Shown here piece by piece: positions 1-12,865 of a stretch of DNA of 64,000 nucleotides. The notes beneath the pieces are model-generated. The model had not been told where the DNA came from and ran no database searches. It saw only the letters and a program-made list of their open reading frames with translations. Every line of letters begins with the position of its first letter. Position 1 is the stretch's first letter. The position numbers and the translations under genes are program-made. This stretch comes from Antedon mediterranea (lineage: Eukaryota; Echinodermata; Crinoidea; Comatulida; Antedonidae), in contig NC_092679.1 in NCBI RefSeq assembly GCF_964355755.1, positions 11,582,932 to 11,646,931 of the forward strand. Direction: 5' to 3'.

Positions 1-3000
1 TCCCACCAAGTGACCCCCAGGAGCAATCCGCCATTTTCTCACAAATACAATATCAAATTTCACTATAATATTATAAATCTTAATTTAGTTACACTCAGAT
101 TTATTAGATGAGGGCTGAGTAAACGGGAGCAGTGGTCACACCCTAACTTATACTGGACGACTAAGGAGGTACCCTAGTATAATCCCACCAAGTTACTCCC
201 AGGAGCAATCCGCCATTTTCTCACAAATACAGTATCAAATTTCACTATATAACAAATCGTAATTGAGTTACACTCAGATTTAAAAGATGAGGGCTGAGTA
301 AAACGGGACCAATGGTCACACTCTAACTTATACTGGACGACTATGGAGGTACCCTATAATCCCACTAAGTGACTCCTAGGAGCAATCCGCCATTTTCTCA
401 CAAATACAGTATCAAATTTCACTATAATTTTAAGAATAGTAATTGAGTTACACTCAGATTTCAAAGATGAGGGCTGAGTAAACGGGACCAGTGGTCCTAC
501 TCTAACTTATACTGGACGATTAAGGCGGTCTCCTAGTATAATCCCACCAAGTAACTCCCAGGAGCAATCCGCCATTTTCTCACAAATACAGTATCAAATT
601 TCACTATAATATTATAAATCTTAATTTAGTTACACTCAGATTTAATAGATGAGGGGTGAGTAAACGGGACCAGTGGTCACACCCTAACTTATACTGGACG
701 ACTATGGAGGTACCCTAGTATAATCCCACCAAGTGACTCCCAGGAGCAATCCGCCATTTTCTCACAAATACAGTATCAAATTTCACTATAATATTAGAAA
801 TCGTAATTGAGTTACACTCAGATTTAAAAGATGAGGGCTGAGTAAACAGGACCGGTGGTCCTACTCTAACTTAAACTGGACGACTAAGAAGGTACCCTAG
901 TATAATCCCACCAAGTGACTCCCATGAGCAATCCGCCATTTTCTCACAAATACAGTATCAAATTTCACTATAATATTAAAGATCGTAATTGAGTTACACT
1001 CAGATTTAAAAAGATGAGGGCTGAGTAAACAGGACCAGTGGTCCTACTCTAACTTATACTGGACAACTAAGGAGGTACCCTAGTATAATCCCACCAAATG
1101 ACTCCCAGGAGCAATCCGCCATTTTCTCACAAATACAGTATCAAATTTCACTATATAAAAAATCGTAATTGAGTTACACTCAGATTTAAAAGATGAGGGC
1201 TGAGTAAACGGGACCAGCGGTCCTACTCTAACTTATACTGGACGATTAAGGAAGTCCCCTAGAGTATAATCCCACCAAGTGACTCCCAGGAGCAATCCGC
1301 CATTTTCTCACAAATACAGTATCAAATTTCACTATAATATTAAAGATCGTAATTGAGTTACACTCAGATTTAAAAGATGAGGGCTGAGTAAACAGGACCA
1401 GCGGTCCTACTCTAACTTATACTAGACGACTAAGGAGGTACCCTAGTCTAATCTCACCAAGTGACTCCCAGGAGCAATCCGCCATTTTCTCACAAATACA
1501 GTATCAAATTTCACTATATAAAAAAATTGTAATTGAGTTACACTCAGATTTAAAAGATGAGGGCTGAGTAAACGAAACCAGCGGTCCTACTCTAACTTAT
1601 ACTGGACGATTAAGGAGGTCCCCTAGTATAATACCACCAAGTGACTCCCATGAGCAATCCGCCATTTTCTCACAAATACAGTATCAAATTTCACTATAAT
1701 ATTAAAGATCGTAATTGATTTACACTCAGATTAAAAAGATGAGGGCTGGGTAAACAGGACCAGTGGTCCTATTCTAACTTATACTGGACAACTAAGGAGG
1801 TACCCTAGTATAATCCCACTGAGTGACTTCAAGGAGCAATCCGCCGTTTTCTCACAAATACAGTATCAAATTTCACTATATAAAAAATTGTAATTGAGTT
1901 ACACTCAGATTTAAAAGACGAGGGCTGAGTAAACGGGACCAGCGGTCCTACTCTAACTTATACTGGATGATTAAGGAGGTACCCTAGTATAATCCCACCA
2001 AGTGACTCCCAGGAGCAATCCGCCATTTTCTCACAAATACAGTATCAAATTTCACTATAATATTAAAGATCGTAATTGAGTTACACTCAGATTTAAAAGA
2101 TGAGGGCTGAGTAAACAGGGCCAGCGGTCCTACTCTAACTTATACTGGACGACTAAGGAGGTACCCAAGTATAATCCCACCAAATGACTCCCAGGAGCAA
2201 TCCTCCATTTTCTCACAAATACAGTATCAAATTTCACTATAATATAAAAAATCGTAATTGAGTTACACTCAGATTTAAAAGATGAGGGCTGAGTAAACAG
2301 GACCAGTGGTCCTACTCTAACTTATACTGGACGACTAAGGAGGTACCCTAGTATAATCCCACCAAGTGACTCCCAGGAGCAATCCGCCATTTTCTCACAA
2401 ATAGGCCTTACAGTATCAGATTTCACTATAATATTAAAAATCGTAATTGAGTTACACTCAGATTTAAAAGATGAGGGCTGAGTAAACGGGACCAGTGGTC
2501 CCACCCTAACTTATACTGGACGACTAAGGAGGTACCCTAGTATAATCCCACCAAGTGACTCCCAGGAACAATCCGCCATTTTCTCACAAATACAGTATCA
2601 AATTTCACTATAATATAAAAAATCGTAATTGAGTTACACTCAGATTTAAAAGATGAGGGCTGAGTAAACGGGACCAGCGGTCCTACTCTAACGTATACTG
2701 GACGACTAAGGAGGTACCCTAGTATAATCCCACAAGTGACTCCCAGGAGCAATCCGCCATTTTCTCACAAATACAGTATCAAATTTCACTATATAAAAAA
2801 TCGTAATTGAGTTACACTCAGATTTAAAAGATGAGGGCTGAGTAAGCGGGACCAGTGGTCCCACCCTAACTTATACTGGACGACTAAGGAGGTACCCTAG
2901 TATAATCCCACCAAGTGACTCCCTGGAGCAATCCGCCATTTTCTCACAAATACAGTATCAAATCTCACTATATAAAAAATCGTAATTGAGTTACACTCAG

Positions 3001-3549
3001 ATTTAAAAGATGAGGGCTGAGTAAGCGGGACCAGTGGTCCCACCCTAACTTATACTGGACGACTAAGGAGGTACCCTAGTATAATCCCACCAAGTGACTC
3101 CCTGGAGCAATCCGCCATTTTCTCACAAATACAGTATCAAATCTCACTATATAAAAAATCGTAATTGAGTTACACTCAGATTGAAAAGATGAGGGGGCTG
3201 AGTAAACGGGACAAGCGGTCCTACTCTAACTTATACTGGACGATTAAGGAGGTCCATTAGTATAATCCCACTAAGTGACTCCCAGGAGCAATCCGCCATT
3301 TTCTTACAAATACAGTATCAAATTTCACTATAATATTAAAAATCGTAATTGAGTTACACTCAGATTTAAAAGATGAGGGCTGAGTAAACAGGGCCAGCGG
3401 TCCTACTCTAACTTATACTGGACGACTAAGGAGGTACCCAAGTATAATCCCACCAAGTGACTCCCAGGAGCAATCTTCCATTTTCTCACAAATACAGTAT
3501 CAAATTTCACTATAATATTAAAAATCGTAATTGAGTTACACTCAGATTT

Positions 3550-6370
3550 AAAAGATGAGGGCTGGGTAAACAGGACCAGTGGTCCTACTCTAACTTATAC
3601 TGGACAACTAAGGAGGTACCCTAGTATAATCCCACCGAGTGACTTTCAGGAGCAATCCGCCGTTTTCTCACAAATACAGTACCAAATTTCACTATAATAA
3701 TAAAATCGTAATTGAGTTACACTCAGATTTAAAAGATGAGGGCTGAGTAAACAAGACCAGCGGTCCTACTCTAACTTATACTGGACGACTAAGGAGGTAC
3801 CCTAGTATAATCCCACCGAGTGACTTCCAGGAGCAATCCGCCGTTTTCTCACAAATACAGTACCAAATTTCACTATAATATTTAAAATCGTAATTGAGTT
3901 ACACTCATATTTAAAAAGATGAGGGCTGAGTAAACGGGACCAGCGGTCCTACTCTAACTTATACTGGACGACTAAGGAGGTACCCTAGTATAATCCCACC
4001 AAGTGATTCCCATGAGCAATCCGCCATTTTCTCACAAATACAGTATCAAATTTCACTATATAAAAAATAGTAATTGAGTTACACTCAGATTTAAAAGATG
4101 AGGGCTGAGTAAACGGGACCAGCGGTTCTATACTCTAACTTATACTGGACGATTAAGGAGGTCCCCTAGTATAATCCCACCAAGTGACTCATAGGAGCAA
4201 TCCGCCGTTTTCTCACAAATACAGTACCAAATTTCCCTATAATATTAAAAATCGTAATTGAGTTACACTCAGATTTACAAGATGAGGGCTGAGTAAACAA
4301 GACCAGCGGTCCTACTCTAACTTATACTGGACGACTAAGGAGGTACCCTAGTATAATCCCACCGAGTGACTTCCAGGAGCAATCCGCCGTTTTCTCACAA
4401 ATACAGTACCAAATTTCACTATAATATTTAAAATCGTAATTGAGTTACACTCAGATTTAAAAAGATGAGGGCTGAGTAAACAGGACCAGCGGTCCTACTC
4501 TAACTTATACTGGACGACTAAGGAGGTACCCTAGTATAATCTCACCAAGTGACTCCCTGGAGCAATCAGCCATTTTCTCACAAATACAGTATCAAATTTC
4601 AGTATATAAAAAATCGTAATTGAGTTACACTCAGATTTAAAAGATGAGGGCTGAGTAAACGGGACCTGCGGTCTTACTCTAACTTATACTGGACGATTAA
4701 GGAGGTCCCCTAGTATAATCCCACCAAGTGACTCCCAGGAGCAATCTGCCATTTTCTCACAAATACAGTATCAAATTTCACTATAATATTAAAGATCGTA
4801 ATTGAGTTACACTCAGATTTATAAGATGAGGGCTGAGTAAACAGGACCAGTGGTCCTACTCTAACTTATACTGAACAACTAAGGAGGTACCCTAGTATAA
4901 TCCCACCGAGTGACTTCCAGGAGCAATCCGCCGTTTTCTCACAAATACAGTACCAAATTTCACTATAATATTAAAAATCGTAATTGAGTTACACTCAGAT
5001 TTAAAAGATGAGGGCTGAGTAAACAGGACCAGCGGTCCTACTCTAACTTATACTGGACGACTAAGGAGGTACCCTAGTATAATCCCACCAATTGACTCCC
5101 AGGAGCAATCCGCCATTTTCTCACAAATACAGTATCAAATTTCACTATAATATTAAAGATCGTAATTGAGTTACACTCAGATTTAAAAGATGAGGGCTGC
5201 GTAAACAGGGCCAGCGGTCCTACTCTAACTTATACTGGACGACTAAGGGGGTACCCAAGTATAATCCCACCAAATGACTCCCCAGGAGCAATCCTCCATT
5301 TTCTCACAAATACAGTATCAAATTTCACTATAATATTAAAAATCGTAATTGAGTTACACTCAGATTTAAAAGATGAGGGCTGAGTAAACAGGACCAGTGG
5401 TCCTACTCTAACTTATACTGGACGACTAAGGAGGTACCCTAGTATAATCCCACCAAGTGACTCCCAGGAGCAATCCGACATTTTCTCACAAATACAGTAT
5501 CAAATTTCACTATAATATTAAAAATCGTAATTGAGTTACACTCAGATTTAAAAGATGAGGGCTGAGTAAACAAGACCAGCGGTCCTACTCTAACTTATAC
5601 TGGACGACTAAGGAGGTACCCTAGTATAATCCCACCAAGTGACTCCCAGGAGCAATCCGCCATTTTCTCACAAATACAGTTTCAAATTTCACTATATAAA
5701 AAATCGTAATTGAGTTACACTCAGATTTAAAAGATGAGGGCTGAGTAAACGGGACCAGTGGTCCCACCTTACTTATACTGGACGACTAAAGAGGTACCCT
5801 AGTATAATCCCACCAAGTGACTCCCAGGAGCAATCCGCCATTTTCTCACAAATACAGTATCAAATTTCACTATAATATTAAAAATCGTAATTGAGTTACA
5901 CTCAGATTTAAAAGATGAGGGCTGAGTAAACAGGACCAGCGGTCCTACTCTAACTTATACTGGACGGCCAAAGAGGTACCTTAGTATAATCCCACCAAGT
6001 GACTCCCAGGAGCAATCCGCCATTTTCTCACAAATACAGTATCAAATTTCACTATAATAATAAAAATCGTAATTGAGTTACACTCAGATTTAAAAGATGA
6101 GGGCTGAGTATACAGGACCAGCGGTCCTACTCTAACTTATACCGGACGACTAAGGAGGTACCCAAGTATAATCCCACCAAGTGACTCCCAGGAGCAATCC
6201 GCCATTTTCTCACAAATACAGTATCAAATTTCACTATAATATTAAAAATCGTAATTGAGTTACACTCAGATTTAAAAGATGAGGGCTGAGTAAACAGGAC
6301 CAGCGGTTCTACTCTAACTTATACTTGACGATTAAGGAGGTCCCCTAGTATAATCCCACCAAGTGACTCC
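3550..6370. repeat. Satellite higher-order block, copy A
   Basis: Block of satellite units whose private variants recur in the same order about 3.81 kb downstream. Examples are gactttcagg at 3641 and 7453, and ctgaacaact at 4871 and 8683 (both offset 3812). Later variants such as tggacggcca at 5961 and 9952 are offset by 3991, so the second copy carries one extra ~179 bp unit. Block edges are approximate. Confidence 0.85.
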
Positions 6371-7361
6371 CAGGAGCAATCCGCCGTTTTCTCACAAATA
6401 CAGTACCAAATTTCACTATAATATTTAAAATCGTAATTGAGTTACACTCATATTTAAAAAAATGAGGGCTGAGTAAACGGGACCAGCGGTCCTACTCTAA
6501 CTTATACTGGACGACTAAGGAGGTACCCTAGTATAATCCCACCAAGTGATTCATAGGAGCAATCCGCCATTTTCTCACAAATACAGTATCAAATTTCACT
6601 ATATAAAAAATCGTAATTGAGTTACACTCAGATTTAAAAGATGAGGGCTGAGTAAACGGGACCAGCGGTCCTACTCTAACTTATACTGGACGATTAAGGA
6701 GGTCCCCTAGTATAATCCCACCAAGTGACTCATAGGAGCAATCCGCCGTTTTCTCACAAATACAGTACCAAATTTCCCTATAATATTAAAAATCGTAATT
6801 GAGTTACACTCAGATTTAAAAGATGAGGGCTGAGTAAACAAGACCAGCGGTCTTACTCTAACTTATACTGGACGACTAAGGAGGTACCCTAGTATAATCC
6901 CACCGAGTGACTTCCAGGAGCAATCCGCCGTTTTCTCACAAATACAGTACCAAATTTCACTATAATATTTAAAATCGTAATTGAGTTACACTCAGATTTA
7001 AAAAGATGAGGGCTGAGTAAACAGGACCAGCGGTCCTACTCTAACTTATACTGGACGACTAAGGAGGTACCCTAGTATAATCTCACCAAGTGACTCCCAG
7101 GAGCAATCCGCCATTTTCTCACAAATACAGTATCAAATTTCATTATATAAAAAATCGTAATTGAGTTACACTCAGATTTAAAAGATGAGGGCTGAGTAAA
7201 CGGGACCAGCGGTCCTACTCTAACTTATACTGGACGATTAAGGAGGTCCCCTAGTATAATCCCACCAAGTGACTCCCAGGAGCAATCCGCCATTTTCTCA
7301 CAAATACAGTATCAAATTTCACTATAATATTAAAGATCGTAATTGATTTACACTCAGAATT

Positions 7362-10300
7362 AAAAGATGAGGGCTGGGTAAACAGGACCAGTGGTCCTAC
7401 TCTAACTTATACTGGACAACTAAGGAGGTACCCTAGTATAATCCCACCGAGTGACTTTCAGGAGCAATCCGCCGTTTTCTCACAAATACAGTACCAAATT
7501 TCACTATAATAATAAAATCGTAATTGAGTTACACTCAGATTTAAAAGATGAGGGCTGAGTAAACAAGACCAGCGGTCCTACTCTAACTTATACTGGACGA
7601 CTAAGGAGGTACCCTAGTATAATCCCACCGAGTGACTTCCAGGAGCAATCCGCCGTTTTCTCACAAATACAGTACCAAATTTCACTATAATATTTAAAAT
7701 CGTAATTGAGTTACACTCATATTTAAAAAGATGAGGGCTGAGTAAACGGGACCAGCGGTCCTACTCTAACTTATACTGGACGACTAAGGAGGTACCCTAG
7801 TATAATCCCACCAAGTGATTCCCATGAGCAATCCGCCATTTTCTCACAAATACAGTATCAAATTTCACTATATAAAAAATAGTAATTGAGTTACACTCAG
7901 ATTTAAAAGATGAGGGCTGAGTAAACGGGACCAGCGGTTCTATACTCTAACTTATACTGGACGATTAAGGAGGTCCCCTAGTATAATCCCACCAAGTGAC
8001 TCATAGGAGCAATCCGCCGTTTTCTCACAAATACAGTACCAAATTTCCCTATAATATTAAAAATCGTAATTGAGTTACACTCAGATTTACAAGATGAGGG
8101 CTGAGTAAACAAGACCAGCGGTCCTACTCTAACTTATACTGGACGACTAAGGAGGTACCCTAGTATAATCCCACCGAGTGACTTCCAGGAGCAATCCGCC
8201 GTTTTCTCACAAATACAGTACCAAATTTCACTATAATATTTAAAATCGTAATTGAGTTACACTCAGATTTAAAAAGATGAGGGCTGAGTAAACAGGACCA
8301 GCGGTCCTACTCTAACTTATACTGGACGACTAAGGAGGTACCCTAGTATAATCTCACCAAGTGACTCCCTGGAGCAATCAGCCATTTTCTCACAAATACA
8401 GTATCAAATTTCAGTATATAAAAAATCGTAATTGAGTTACACTCAGATTTAAAAGATGAGGGCTGAGTAAACGGGACCTGCGGTCTTACTCTAACTTATA
8501 CTGGACGATTAAGGAGGTCCCCTAGTATAATCCCACCAAGTGACTCCCAGGAGCAATCTGCCATTTTCTCACAAATACAGTATCAAATTTCACTATAATA
8601 TTAAAGATCGTAATTGAGTTACACTCAGATTTATAAGATGAGGGCTGAGTAAACAGGACCAGTGGTCCTACTCTAACTTATACTGAACAACTAAGGAGGT
8701 ACCCTAGTATAATCCCACCGAGTGACTTCCAGGAGCAATCCGCCGTTTTCTCACAAATACAGTACCAAATTTCACTATAATATTAAAAATCGTAATTGAG
8801 TTACACTCAGATTTAAAAGATGAGGGCTGAGTAAACAGGACCAGCGGTCCTACTCTAACTTATACTGGACGACTAAGGAGGTACCCTAGTATAATCCCAC
8901 CAATTGACTCCCAGGAGCAATCCGCCATTTTCTCACAAATACAGTATCAAATTTCACTATATAAAAAATTGTAATTGAGTTACACTCAGATTTAAAAGAT
9001 GAGGGCTGAGTAAACGGGACCACCGGTCCTACTCTAACTTATACTGGACGATTAAGGAGGTCCCGTAGAATAATCCCACCAAGTGACTCCCAGGAGAAAT
9101 CCGCCATTTTCTCACAAATACAGTATCAAATTTCACTATAATATTAAAGATCGTAATTGAGTTACACTCAGATTTAAAAGATGAGGGCTGCGTAAACAGG
9201 GCCAGCGGTCCTACTCTAACTTATACTGGACGACTAAGGAGGTACCCAAGTATAATCCCACCAAATGACTCCCCAGGAGCAATCCTCCATTTTCTCACAA
9301 ATACAGTATCAAATTTCACTATAATATTAAAAATCGTAATTGAGTTACACTCAGATTTAAAAGATGAGGGCTGAGTAAACAGGACCAGTGGTCCTACTCT
9401 AACTTATACTGGACGACTAAGGAGGTACCCTAGTATAATCCCACCAAGTGACTCCCAGGAGCAATCCGACATTTTCTCACAAATACAGTATCAAATTTCA
9501 CTATAATATTAAAAATCGTAATTGAGTTACACTCAGATTTAAAAGATGAGGGCTGAGTAAACAAGACCAGCGGTCCTACTCTAACTTATACTGGACGACT
9601 AAGGAGGTACCCTAGTATAATCCCACCAAGTGACTCCCAGGAGCAATCCGCCATTTTCTCACAAATACAGTTTCAAATTTCACTATATAAAAAATCGTAA
9701 TTGAGTTACACTCAGATTTAAAAGATGAGGGCTGAGTAAACGGGACCAGTGGTCCCACCTAACTTATACTGGACGACTAAAGAGGTACCCTAGTATAATC
9801 CCACCAAGTGACTCCCAGGAGCAATCCGCCATTTTCTCACAAATACAGTATCAAATTTCACTATAATATTAAAAATCGTAATTGAGTTACACTCAGATTT
9901 AAAAGATGAGGGCTGAGTAAACAGGACCAGCGGTCCTACTCTAACTTATACTGGACGGCCAAAGAGGTACCTTAGTATAATCCCACCAAGTGACTCCCAG
10001 GAGCAATCCGCCATTTTCTCACAAATACAGTATCAAATTTCACTATAATAATAAAAATCGTAATTGAGTTACACTCAGATTTAAAAGATGAGGGCTGAGT
10101 ATACAGGACCAGCGGTCCTACTCTAACTTATACCGGACGACTAAGGAGGTACCCAAGTATAATCCCACCAAGTGACTCCCAGGAGCAATCCGCCATTTTC
10201 TCACAAATACAGTATCAAATTTCACTATAATATTAAAAATCGTAATTGAGTTACACTCAGATTTAAAAGATGAGGGCTGAGTAAACAGGACCAGCGGTTC

Positions 10301-10365
10301 TACTCTAACTTATACTTGACGATTAAGGAGGTCCCCTAGTATAATCCCACCAAGTGACTCCCAGG
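7362..10365. repeat. Satellite higher-order block, copy B
   Basis: Second copy of the block described at 3550-6370, in the same orientation. It gains one unit near 8950-9130, where the variants caccggtcc and gtcccgtaga occur that copy A lacks. Copy B runs to within about 30 bp of the array's right edge. The shared private variants point to a recent segmental duplication inside the array rather than unit-by-unit homogenisation. Confidence 0.8.
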
Positions 10366-10392
10366 TGCAATCCGTCATTTTCTCACAAATAT

Positions 10393-12540
10393 TGAATTTC
10401 TAATACTATAAAAACCTTAAGCAATACTGAAAATGTGAAAAATACACAAACGGCGTTTCATACTTATTGTCGGCTGGAAAAAATAAAAGTGGGCTGGCTT
10501 ATTGTCGGCTGGCTTATTGTCGGCTAGCTTGACACAAGCATTGTTTGGTTGTGTTTTTTGTTGATGTTTTTGTTTGTAAAAAAACCCGCCACCTACAGTT
10601 TTCCCAAGCACGCACACACTTATTGCTGCTCTGGTTTTTCAAACGCGGGAGAGACGCAAGGGGTTAAAATATGGAAATCCATTATAACTGTATTATGAAA
10701 ATTTTAACGGCGAATGTACTGCAAGATAGCACATCAACATTAGTCAGTCCCAATCAGTAAATGTTTATATCTGTGTCACATTTAAAAAAATAAATAAACA
10801 TTTTTTTTATGTATGGGTCACGGGATGGGTCATTCTTCAGTATAATTGTCAAATTTCAGGTAATTGTCAAAATCGATTTTAAAACTTGCATTTTTTTAGT
10901 TTTAACAGTTTATTCAGATAAATGAACATGTATTACATGGCTAGCGTATGTTTTGCGAAATCTTTATTAGGCCTATATATATTTCGTAATTTATTCGTAT
11001 TTTTAATGGTTCCATGTACATTTTAATTTAGTGGCAGAAAAAAACATTTTAGTATGAAATTAAGGGTGTTGCCCGGGCAACTGGGGGAAACTGGGGGAAA
11101 CACCCCTTCGTCCACCCTTGGGAAATGTGACGGAGATGAGCGTAACGGAGATGATATAGGCCTACTTAAAATGGACAGGCCCGGGATCACCCCGTAGGCA
11201 TGTCTGACAACGAAGACGGGTACATACTGCTAGATAAAAGCTTTAAAAAAAAAGAAGCTTAAAAAACATATCACCTGAAATCAGAGACTAAAAATATCAA
11301 AGACCCCGCATGCGCACAAACCCTGCTTGTTTTGATCCTTAAGGATCGTTAAGAATTCCAAAGAAGAAGAAGAAGCCGTGAATAAATCGTAATTCTAGTT
11401 GAAAAAACCCAGAAATTATAATTATTTAATGAGTTCTATATAACGTTCGGATATGACGTTCTATAAAGGTTATACACAACTGTAATTTTTCTAAAACCTC
11501 GTTTTATTAGCTTTTTTCCTCTTTTATTGAAAATAATGTGCGGCTAGTTTTATTTCCATCTTCACATGTTTACAACGCACAATCAAGTTTTCCCCCGCCG
11601 TTCCTTATACTGCAGACGGCGCTTAAATTATGTGACTGTAGTTTTTTCCAAACAAAAACTTTAAAGTTTGAGATTTAATGTATGCAGGGGGATGTCATAG
11701 GCCTATTTTGAATAATAAAATTGCATGAAAACATAATTAACTAACTTTTTAACAATTCATGAACAAACATCCTTTATCAAATATAGGCCCGGTGATCATA
11801 AAACTGAGAATGACCCATATACTGTACTCTAAATCACCTTTTAGGTTCAATTTAGGGCCACTCGATCCAAATCCAGTTTCTTCCAATTTCCAATTAAAGA
11901 CCACCACAATTTAAATTAAAGTTTTTAAATGCATTTTTAAGGTAGAAGAACTTGCTGAATTTAAAGAAAAAGACAACATTTTTGTGAAATAACAAACTGA
12001 TAACAGGTTAATTATATAGGCCTACTACCCCATTCGCAGAGCTTCAAAGACAGAAAATGGTCCAAGAAGTTTGTTTTTTAATTAGGGGGATACCTATATG
12101 TTAGGCCTACATCCGGGGCCTAATGACGGTACCACAAGACTGGTGGCTGGAAGTCGAAAAAAACAATACAGTATTTAAAAACGACGAGCCGGGTAGGCTG
12201 TTAGGCGTATTGAATATTTCACCTTCACCCATATTTAAAGTTAAACGGTCTTTTGGATAGTAATGTGAATATTTTATTAGTATTACTTAAAAAATGATTT
12301 TAATATTGAAATAATATTATTTTTCATGGAGCTAACTAGATTTTGTATATAGGCCTAGGTCATGTTTTAATGTAGGCTATGGTTACGTAGATGTTTGAAA
12401 GTGTCATAGTATCTTGCAATTTACTTCAATTTAATGAAATCTATATTTTTTTATTGTAGTATAACATAATATTAGATATAATATCAAACAAAGTAGGCCT
12501 AACAAAGTCAAAAACAATCCAACAAAGTTTTCTTTGTTCG
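10393..12540. other. Unique AT-rich intergenic sequence
   Basis: Between the satellite edge and the WDR26 promoter region. No convincing coding sequence. It holds a short repeat (ggctggcttattgtcggct, about 2.5 copies near 10490-10532), ggggaaactggggg repeats near 11080, a gaagaagaagaa run at 11366 and several taggcct words. The 66-codon minus-strand frame at 10417-10617 has no recognisable domain. Confidence 0.6.
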
Positions 12541-12555
12541 TCGTGATAAAACAAA

Positions 12556-12865
12556 TAACGCATGCGTAATACATTGGTTAAAACTCATGACGTCATTGAA
12601 AATAAAGCACAACAGAGAGAGACAGAGCAGCTTCGCGAGCAGCTGACGGTGATGGGGTGTATTATGGAATTGTTTCATAAGGATTCCGTCAAAATATTAT
12701 GAACATTTTGTTAAAATATTGCCAATTGGCCGATCTAGCTGAAGTAGTCAGATAAGTACTTTATTTGAAGCAATTCTGGCCTCTTCGTCCGATTCAGAGA
12801 ACGGTGGTTTGTCTCCGCCACCGCCGAAAAAACAACGCCTGTCTGCTGCTACTACTGCAGCAGTC
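12556..12865 (+). promoter_or_regulatory. Probable WDR26 promoter and 5' UTR
   Basis: Immediately upstream of the WDR26 start codon lie a perfect cAMP-response element tgacgtca (12588-12595), an NRF1-like gcatgcgt (about 12560) and an inverted CCAAT box (attgg, about 12574). These are typical of TATA-less housekeeping promoters and no TATA box is seen. The transcription start is not visible. The frame upstream of the ATG is open back to a tga at 12740 but contains no ATG, so 12740-12865 is most likely 5' UTR. Motif identity is seen; promoter activity is inferred. Confidence 0.45.

Larger units (their letters stand above)
1..10392. repeat. ~180 bp satellite array
   Basis: Head-to-tail tandem array of a unit of about 175-182 bp, roughly 58 copies, running off the left edge and ending near 10392 where the sequence turns unique. 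Landmarks in order within a unit: ggaggtaccctagtataatc, ccaccaagtgactcccagga, gcaatccgccattttctcac, caaatttcactata, cgtaattgagttacactcag, gatgagggctgagtaaac, then a short dyad ggacc-agy-ggtcc. Copies differ by substitutions and by a short indel in the AT-rich core (tataatatt versus tatataaa). No credible coding content: the few short open frames are frames through the repeat. The nucleosome-like unit length fits a classical satellite, but whether it is centromeric, subtelomeric or inside a larger element cannot be seen. Confidence 0.97.

Noticed and set aside
2322-2752. Two minus-strand frames of 60-71 codons in the satellite
   Set aside because: They are translations of the repeat unit, and neighbouring copies break them with stops and indels.
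1-10392. CRISPR-like array
   Set aside because: Repeats are contiguous ~180-bp units without unique spacers, and the genome is eukaryotic.
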